Assembly: GCA_963678675.1 (NCBI GenBank)
Contig: OY783191.1
Location: 14,503,894-14,567,893 of the forward strand
DNA from: Xiphydria camelus
Taxonomy: Eukaryota > Arthropoda > Insecta > Hymenoptera > Xiphydriidae
Reading direction: 5' to 3'
DNA: 64,000 nucleotides
Shown here: one piece after another, positions 57,440-64,000 of the stretch
How the letters are laid out: the number at the start of each line of letters is the position of its first letter
How positions within the stretch are numbered: the stretch's first letter is position 1
Translations under genes and position numbers: made by a program
Notes under the pieces: generated by a model
Database searches by the model: none
What the model was told of the DNA's origin: nothing
Seen by the model: only the letters and a program-made list of their open reading frames with translations

Positions 57440-57560
57440 CGGACGATTCCGATGGTGATTCTGGGACCGACATCTTACATACTTTAGGATGATAAATATC
57501 ATATAAACACTTAAAACACAAAATCTCTTTACACCAAGCACATTTCATAAACGTTGCCTT
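57440..57560 (-). pseudogene. DDE-family transposase tail fragment
   Basis: The minus strand reads FMKCAWCKEILCFKCLYDIY, then HPKVCKMS and an acidic Ser/Glu-rich end. It matches in pattern the tails at 1-245 and 47603-47743. It is captured in the centre of the long-TIR element. Confidence 0.55.
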
Positions 57561-57862
57561 CGAATGACACTTACCTGGTGTTGACGTCACGAGTGAATTA
57601 CCACCAAATTTAATGAATGTTTCGTAGGAAAATGAGTAATTTGCACTTACCCGGCATTGACGTCATTTAATGTGAAGCATAGAAATTGTTACCAAAATTT
57701 CACTAATTGCCTTCGAATGACACTTACCTGGTGTTGACGTCACGAGTGGATTACCACCAAATTTAATGAATGTTTCGTAGGAAAATGAGTAATTTGCACT
57801 TACCCGGCATTGACGTCATTTAATGTGAAGCATAGAAATTGTCACCAAAACTTCACTAATTT
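57556..57862 (+). repeat. Two direct repeats of about 151 bp
   Basis: TTGCCTTCGAATGACACTTA through TTGTTACCAAAATTTCACTAA occurs twice in succession with few changes, a recent tandem duplication. Confidence 0.9.
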
Positions 57863-58013
57863 GCCTTCGAATGATTAGTAACAATCGTTCAAAATATAGT
57901 TTTAAATGCAAAAAAATTTTTTATTCACGTTACCTAGATTTATTTTACTTCTAAAGATTAGTAGCAATAGTTTGAATAATAAAAAAAGTGAAAAAGTTCG
58001 AAATTGGCAAAAA

Positions 58014-58097
58014 AAAAAAAAGATAGTGCATGCACGGGAATCGAACGCGGGACGCCCGCGTGGTAAGTCTATGCCTTAGCCGACTGCGCCACGCCGT
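58014..58097 (-). ncRNA. tRNA-like pol III unit, right arm
   Basis: Inverted identical copy of the left-arm unit, including A-box, B-box and the following T-run (the A-run at about 58008-58020 on the plus strand). The two units point towards each other, inward. Confidence 0.55.
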
Positions 58098-58410
58098 TAT
58101 CTTGGATACCGAGTATTACATTACAGTACACACTTTACGCGTCAAAACAATTTCTTTTTTTTTTTAAATAAACAAAGGCGCATTGGACAAAAGTAAAGTA
58201 TGAGCGTTACTCAGGGGACTTCCCTTTATTTATAAAAAAAATTCATTACAATCGGTGCTCCGACTTTCGAAGGGTCCCCTTGTTAGATCGTTTTTCCCGC
58301 TACCTCTTAATTTATTTTTTAATATTATCTCTGTGTTATTGTTAGTAAATATTGTGCTACAGTGTGATTTTTGTTATGATTCGGAATAGGACGCAATAAG
58401 TGTGCAATCA

Positions 58411-58591
58411 GAGACCAGTCTTATGCTGTCCATCAACAGACGTTCTACAGGCTCCGAGGACGAAAGAGCCATTGGATTTATCGGTGCCGTCAGCATCCCT
58501 GGTGTCTTAGAATATTCCTTCAGTTTGTTCTTCGCTAAACTAGTTAGCTATACATTCCTGTTTTGGCTACCTCGTTACATCAATGCAACGG
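58411..58591 (+). CDS. SLC37-type sugar-phosphate exchanger exon
   Basis: One open exon reads RRSTGSEDERAIGFIGAVSI, PGVLEYSFSLFFAKLVSYTF, LFWLPRYINATG and ends at a good donor (ACGG then GTTAGT). The E-D-E-R-A-I-G-F..A..IPGV and SLFFAKLVSYTF..WLP blocks are those of SLC37A1/A2-like antiporters, membrane proteins of the endoplasmic reticulum that exchange sugar phosphates for phosphate; this part is the loop and a transmembrane helix in the second half. The upstream acceptor (GCAATCAG at 58410) is plausible. No neighbouring exon was found within the window, so it is either one exon of a gene with very long introns or an isolated fragment. No damage is visible. Confidence 0.7.
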
Positions 58592-58845
58592 GTTAGTATT
58601 TTTATATCTCCTATATTATATACCTTATGTCCATATTAACGTTTCTTTACTACGATATATTTTTTAAGGATGTAGCACCTATACATTGAAATCCTAGCAG
58701 AAATTTATGACATTTAAATAGATACTCTCTATAAGTTTAAAACGAGCTTACTTGCAAAATTTAAAGTCGATTATCTATCTCGTTAAAAAGTTATACACTA
58801 ATGAAATTTATTAATTTTATACCGGCTCTTATGGAGAGACAGATA

Positions 58846-59379
58846 GAGGAATGTGTCCTAATATTAAGATAGTTCCTAATATTGGACACCACTGTATTTG
58901 TCAAAGCAGATAATTATGTGGCGCCATCTTGTGACGAGTAGCTTTAATAAAACCCAAAGAGAGTTGTAGCCTACGTTTGTAAGCCTGCTAGTACAATCCA
59001 TCAAAGTGATATAGATGAATTATTATTTTTCGCGCTTTAGAGTTTTTTACCGAGGCCTGTTTGAGTGGGGAAATATCCAAAATCAGGTAAAAACTTTAAG
59101 TAGTTGCGTATCAATATTGAAGATACTGTTATAGACGTATATGTCACCCTATAGACGCCCTATCCAATATTAGGTCACCATTTTTTAAAATCAATAAAAT
59201 GAAATTTATTTTTCAGTGACCTGTTTATTTTAAAAATACCACACAAAAGTTATGTGAATCCATCTAATAGATAGCAAGTTAATTTCAGCAAGTACCAAAA
59301 GCAAAAAATATATATTTAATTGATTTGTTCATAAAATATGACAGTAAAAAAATGTATCCAATATTAGGGCACTTTCCTC
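58846..59379. mobile_element. Pogo-type MITE
   Basis: The ends GAGGAATGTGTCCTAATATT and inverted GAGGAAAGTGCCCTAATATT are flanked by TA (58844-58845, 59380-59381); CCTAATATTGGACAC recurs inside. 534 bp, non-coding. Confidence 0.8.
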
Positions 59380-59491
59380 TATTTGACAATGAAATGAATC
59401 AAAATATAATGGTTTGAAAATATTTTTGAAATATTTTTGATTTACGAACGGTTTAGGAATCAATGATCTGTGAAATTGAAAAAAAAAAAAA

Positions 59492-60665
59492 GGTGTGAGT
59501 GCCGTTGTACTCACGGAGGATGTGTAAACATCTTACAATTATCTGCGGTCCGAGTTTAATTGGGGAATATGACGTCGTTGTTCGACATAAAGAAGTTTCA
59601 TTTTTTCTATAATAAAATATTTATTATTATTATATTAGATTTATAACTTACTAGCAGCCCGTCCCGGCTTCGCACGGGTAGATTGTGGATTGATTTTGTC
59701 CGTCCACCATTGTTTAAATACATTTTTAATACAAAACTTTTAGTATTTTTCCCGGGCTACGCAATGGTCATATTGGATTTGACCTTGACCATGACCTTCA
59801 AGGTTATATTAAGGACAAATTAATTTTTTTTTCACGTTCAAATGTGTCCTTAACCATTTTTTTCATGTTACCTTTATTGTCAGCGGAGGTCAAATGTAGG
59901 TCAAGTATAGTTCGACTTTTTGAACACCCTGTATAAGATTTACTAACTCAGAAACCTTCGCGGATATGCGTCCAACTGTTCCCAAAATTTTCATCGCAAT
60001 CGGATGAACGGTTTAGGAGGGCATAATAATCATCCGTACCGGTACTTTTTGAACACCCTGTATAAGATTTACTAACTCAAACCTTCGCGGATATGCGTCC
60101 AACTGTTCCCCAAATTTTCGTCGCAATCGGATGGACGGTTTAGGAAGGCATAATAATCATCCGTACCGGTACTTTTTGAACACCCTGTATAAGATTTACT
60201 AACTCAGAAACCTTCGCGGGCATGCGTCCAACCATTTCCCAACTTTTCATCGCAATCGGATGAACGGTTTAGGAAGGCATAATAATCATCAGTACCGATA
60301 CTTTTTGAACACCCTGTATAAGATTTACTAACTCAGAAAGCTTCGCGGGCATACGTCCAACCATTCCCCAAAGTTTCATCGCAATCGGATGAACGGTTTA
60401 GGAAGGCATTTGATATTACCTTAAAGGTCACGGTCAAGGTCAAATCCAATACGACCACTGGGTGGCCACGGGAAAATCCTTAAAGTTTTGTATTAAACAT
60501 TTTTCTCTGAAATGTTTTCCCGTTGAGATAATCATGCTTGCGCGAATAGTATGCGCAGTAGCGCCACACACACATTGACGCAGTCACATGTACACGGCTT
60601 ACGTCTGACGCTCGATTTCCCAGGAAGGTCCCACCGTAGAGCCATAGCATAGATGTTTACACGTC
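59492..60665 (-). mobile_element. 1.17-kb insertion carrying a Helitron-type end, copy 2
   Basis: Inverted, near-identical, equal-length copy of 9929-11101, including the four 128-bp units and the CTAG end (here at 59651-59654). Different flanks on both sides from copy 1, which supports movement as one unit. Confidence 0.8.
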
Positions 60666-60967
60666 AATAATTTTGCAGGTTCATTAACCCCTAACTCCTT
60701 TATAGACCAGAAAAATTTCAAAAATTTTTTTTAGTACCTAAATAGGTAATAACTAAATAACAAAATATTTTATTTTACCGACCAATATCCATCGATTTAA
60801 CGCTTTTCTATGAGAATCCATGTAAAATTAGCATCAGTGCATAACTTTTTAACGAGATAGACAACTAACTGGTTTTAAATTTTGCAAATGAACTTATTTT
60901 AATCATATATTTTACCGGTGTGAGTTTCATCTGTTAGGATTTCAATACATAGATGATGCATCCTTAA

Positions 60968-62790
60968 TCTTTAGATGTATAGGTCGAGTCTGCGGGACCG
61001 GCAGTGAGTTGAAATACTATATCTCGTAATTAATCGTCGACTGATTTACGTTTATTTTAACCCTTCGTAACTCGCTGGAAACCTACGACCTTAGTTGGTC
61101 GTATGGCGAGTGCTGAGCCGCCGTGCTAAACGGAGCATGCTGTTCCCACATTGACGTTCAGTGATGTGCACGAGTAGGACGAATGTAAGTGCGTCGTGGC
61201 AACACTGTATCTCGAGCGTTTGTCGGAGACGCATTGGGCGGCTCGGCGCCGCTTTTCCGCTCACTCGGACAATTATCATTTTTTTTTAGTTGCGCAAGTG
61301 TATTTTTTGAAAAATTATAGCCACGGGCCGTTTCAGAAATGTTTAAAGGAAGTATTTATATTTTTTTTCGAATTTTTCTAATAGTAAAAAATATACAAAA
61401 TCACTTAAAATCTAAAAATGGCGGCGCCGCACAGTGGTAGGTTTTTTACGTATAGAATACCCCCACAAAAACAGATTCTCTGTAAAAAAAAGGCGGCATG
61501 TTCATTCAGTGCCAACAAAAACTGATACGTAAAATACTCTCCAGAAAAGATTTGAAATCAATTAAGATCGCCATGTTCAAGATTTATGTATTAAAAGTAA
61601 AAGGCATCATTTGAAAGGAAAATTATTGTAAATCAAGTTACTAAAAAATTCGACTAAAAAAATGTATAAAAAAATTTTTAATAAAAAAGAACATGCCGCG
61701 TTTAAGTTTTCATATTTTGTCCACTATGCCGAATAATTGGTAGTGCTTGGACGGTGCTAGAGTGATTCATAAATTGCACTGTCGAAGTCAAATTCAGAGA
61801 AATTCAGAAGGCCCCTGCCTCACAGTGGGGCCGAAGACCACTTTTCTTGGCCAAAATACGAAAAAATGAAAGTTTGTTTAGGACAAAATTGAAAACTTAG
61901 TTTAACAGATAAATATCCAAGGCATTATAATCAACATGAATTGTATTATTTAGTGACTTTAAGAATCGGTAATTGAGCAACAAAGTACCGAAATGCAGTT
62001 CTTTCATAAAAGCAGCTAAAATTGAAGCAAACTTTGAATGTTTGTACATATTGTTAGAGTAAAAGTACAACTTTTTCCTTTTATCCAGCTTGATTTGGGT
62101 CCTCCATAAGCACTTTAGTCACTGTTCAAAGTGTATACGCTGTTTTTATAATAATAATATTTACACTTTTAGAAAAGCATGCACAGTGGAAAAAAAAAAT
62201 CTCGAAAAGTAGACCTACAAAAATTACCCCACTCTCTCTCTCTCTCTTTACCCCACCTTGTTTCTTACATTTTCGTATACCTTGAGGCTTTGTCTAAGCG
62301 GCCTAAAAATTTTAGTTGCGACTATTTGCGACTTTTAAAGTTATATCAATTCTAGTAGGTAAAGGTGAGTCGGAATTCGGGTAGATTGCTAAGAGTGATT
62401 CATACTTGCTGTTCCGTTACTTCAAGCGGACGTCTATATAAGCACCGATATAAATCGGTTCTTACCGTTTGTTATCATCGCAATCTAGGTAACGCACTAA
62501 TTTATATTTAATCTCACCAAGGGTCGCTATGGCAGGGTACATTTCCGCGTAAGTCGCCTAATGCGCTCCTGCATCGTTCCCAAAAGGTAATTATCGGATG
62601 GATCTTAATAAGCCATCTCCCGCAATATCCACTCTAATAGATACCGTTATAACGACGAATGAAATAGATTACCGGTATGGGCCTCGGAAAATACCCAGCG
62701 TCATCTTTTGTTCTATAGTCATTCGTCCTCCTGCCAATCAGGGTGCATAGCGTCAACGAACGCTACCCCTACCGTAGTCCAATAACTGTT
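60968..62790. other. No supported gene; GC-richer patch and a CT run
   Basis: A GC-richer patch at 61060-61270 shares a short motif style with 54950-55040 but has no intact frame. A (CT)n run lies at about 62232-62248. No element ends identified. Confidence 0.35.
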
Positions 62791-62800
62791 ACATTTTAGC

Positions 62801-62832
62801 TATATAAGACGAAACCAACCGCGCTTTCATTA
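62801..62832 (+). promoter_or_regulatory. Candidate core promoter (TATA plus initiator)
   Basis: TATATAAG at 62801-62808 is followed 26 bases later by TCATTA, an arthropod initiator-like site, and then by a 230-base leader to the ATG at 63060. Spacing fits pol II; no experimental support. Confidence 0.45.
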
Positions 62833-62878
62833 ATTTACGAGTAGTATAGTGTCTCAGTGTCGTGTATATCTCTTACAT

Positions 62879-63000
62879 TCAGCTTGCAAATCCTTAACTT
62901 GTCGTTCAAATCGTGTAGTTGAGACAGTATAGTATACACACGCAGTATATACACTTAGTACATTTAGTTTGCAAGTCCTTAACTTGCCATTCGACTTAAT
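62879..63000 (+). repeat. Direct repeat pair in the leader
   Basis: The phrase TTTGCAAGTCCTTAACTTG (or CTTGCAAATCCTTAACTTG) followed by (C/T)C(A)TTCRA occurs at about 62881 and again at about 62969, 88 bp apart. Confidence 0.65.
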
Positions 63001-63059
63001 CACAGAGTAGTGCACAATCTCGTGTTGTAAGTTCATAAAGGGTACTGTGTGTTCAAACA

Positions 63060-64000
63060 ATGTTCACTATTACAAGGAAGAAACTGTTTGAAGTCCTGCT
63101 CGAGAAAGGGCAGTGGAACGAACGTTACGAATATGCATTTAAGTACGTGTCTGATGCTTTAGAGTTAGAAGCGCAAGACGAGGACGTTAGACGAAAAATA
63201 AAAAAAGATGTGATAAGAGTGTGTGCCAAAATGAAACAAAAGTGGGAAGCTGCACAGAGAAAGGAGACAAAATTCCTGAAACAAAACGAAACCTGGCTTC
63301 AACAATCAGAAATATTTGGTGATCTCCAAGGTAACTCTACGTTTTTATAAAAGATTTAATTTGTGAAGGTAATGAAATGCTCTTACTGTAGGTAAATATG
63401 CTTTACTTGCAAACATAGTAAAACAAAACAGGTAAACTGAAAAATATTTTCTATTACCTACTCAAATGATATATACTGTATAATATTACGACTAATTTTT
63501 CACACTTTCTCTTACGACCACAAAGCCTCAAACTGAACTCGGTACATTTTGTTCGTACTTTCACAACCATCCACATCTTCTGCTGGGCGACCAAGTGCCA
63601 AATTTGATGAAAGCAGCGAGCGCAGCAAACGGCGAAAAACAGAAGAGTTGCGTCAAATATTTTCAGCGGAAGAGCTTACGTTTGCTGCAGAAATGAAACT
63701 TAGATCAACTGGCAAAATAGACGAAGCTAAACTTATAAGCGAAGCAGTTAACACCTCTCCCCAAAGAGCTAAAAAGATAAGTATTGCTTGGAAAGCTTCA
63801 AGGTTAACACCTGTTATACCGTACACCCCAGAACAAGCGTTGGCATTACTCTTAGATTCAAATCTTTCCAAAGCAGCTTATCAGAATCTCAGACTGGGAG
63901 CTACAGAGAGGAACGCTAATATATATCCACCGTACAAGAAAATTACTAGTTCAAAAGAAGCTTGTTACCCTCCGGAAGAAGATATCGAAATTACGGAAAG
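63060..64000 (+). pseudogene. Uncharacterised insect repeat-family gene, first two exons, one early stop
   Basis: Exon 1 (63060-63330) starts MFTITRKKLFEVLLEKGQWN and is Lys/Glu-rich and helical, ending at a donor (CAAG then GTAACT). Exon 2 (from an acceptor CACAAAG at 63525, phase matched) continues open to the window end with STSSAGRPSAKFDESSERSK, TEELRQIFSAEELTFAAEMK, PYTPEQALALLLDSNLSKAA, YQNLRLGATERN and CYPPEEDIEITE. I recognise this as an uncharacterised family in many copies in insect genomes; the role is unknown. One in-frame TGA at 63534 follows the acceptor, either real damage or a sign of a different acceptor. A promoter-like region precedes it. The gene extends beyond the window. 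Confidence 0.6.

Larger units (their letters stand above)
56987..58282. mobile_element. TTA-flanked long-TIR element with pol III units in both arms
   Basis: The ends CAAGGGGACCCTTCGAAAGT are inverted, with TTA on both sides (56984-56986, 58283-58285), a 3-bp duplication as in PIF/Harbinger elements. Arms of about 370 bp are nearly identical and each holds one complete tRNA-like unit. The centre has a transposase-tail fragment and a 150-bp direct duplication. Confidence 0.75.
58668..60963. mobile_element. TTAA-flanked TIR element with two nested insertions
   Basis: The left GGATGTAGCACCTATACATT and inverted right GGATGCATCATCTATGTATT, then GAAATCCTARCAG, are flanked by TTAA (58664-58667, 60964-60967). 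Inverted similarity continues (CTCGTTAAAAAGTTAT and its complement). It contains the pogo MITE at 58846-59379 and the 1.17-kb element at 59492-60665. Non-coding. Confidence 0.75.

Noticed and set aside
61740..61805. Weak similarity to the inner part of the CCGCATGTC MITE
   Set aside because: Too short and without terminal repeats to call a copy.

Overview
This is intron-bearing, AT-rich eukaryotic DNA from an arthropod, most likely an insect. The supporting signs are GT..AG introns, insect-type non-LTR retrotransposons, Helitron ends, pogo/Tigger and mariner relics, a protein kinase D fragment and an SLC37-type exon. I cannot name the species. There is no operon structure, rRNA or CRISPR. Host coding content is very small and nearly all of the window is nested, decayed transposable elements.

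Layout. 0-4 kb: a minus-strand LINE (ORF1, broken ORF2) with a TA-flanked MITE inside it, next to a transposase C-terminal fragment. 4.5-7.3 kb: a foldback, then a mariner-like element holding a decapeptide-type minisatellite and a 210-bp-armed hairpin. 7.9-9.4 kb: a relic gene split by a pogo-type element. 9.4-11.3 kb: a repeat split by a 1.17-kb element that carries a Helitron end; the same element lies inverted at 59.5-60.7 kb. 11.9-13.1 kb: a foldback, a tRNA-like sequence and a MITE. 13.1-17.9 kb: a THAP-type exon cut by a 4.09-kb terminal-inverted-repeat (TIR) element that carries a three-exon DUF7869-like gene, then a Tc1-like foldback. 20.3-24.2 kb: three LINE reverse-transcriptase pieces separated by GA/GATA microsatellites and a 200-base gap. 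24.9-25.8 kb: a GCGAA-rich TTAA element. 27-29.7 kb: a foldback, a pogo derivative and a hairpin. 30.5-35.8 kb: nested CCCCGAYAGC elements enclosing a broken protein kinase D gene fragment.

38.1-39.3 kb: a mariner deletion element. 39.5-47.7 kb: one decayed DDE transposase gene split by a nest of pogo, mariner and Helitron insertions. 48.9-52.4 kb: a long-inverted-repeat element with a broken nuclease-like/CXC gene and a nested MITE. 53-56.7 kb: a TTAA element and another ORF split by a pogo derivative. 57-58.3 kb: an inverted-repeat element with a tRNA-type pol III unit in each arm. 58.4 kb: a single clean SLC37-like exon. 58.7-61 kb: a TTAA element with two nested insertions. 62.8-64 kb: a plausible promoter and the first two exons of an uncharacterised repeat-family gene that runs off the end.

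Because several elements interrupt recognisable sequence, boundaries and relative ages can be read directly. The most notable points are: the DUF7869-like gene enclosed by 30-bp TIRs with a possible TATA target duplication; the kinase fragment enclosed by TIRs; pol III units inside the arms of a transposon; and the long-TIR nuclease-like/CXC element. All family names come from reading the sequence, without database searches.
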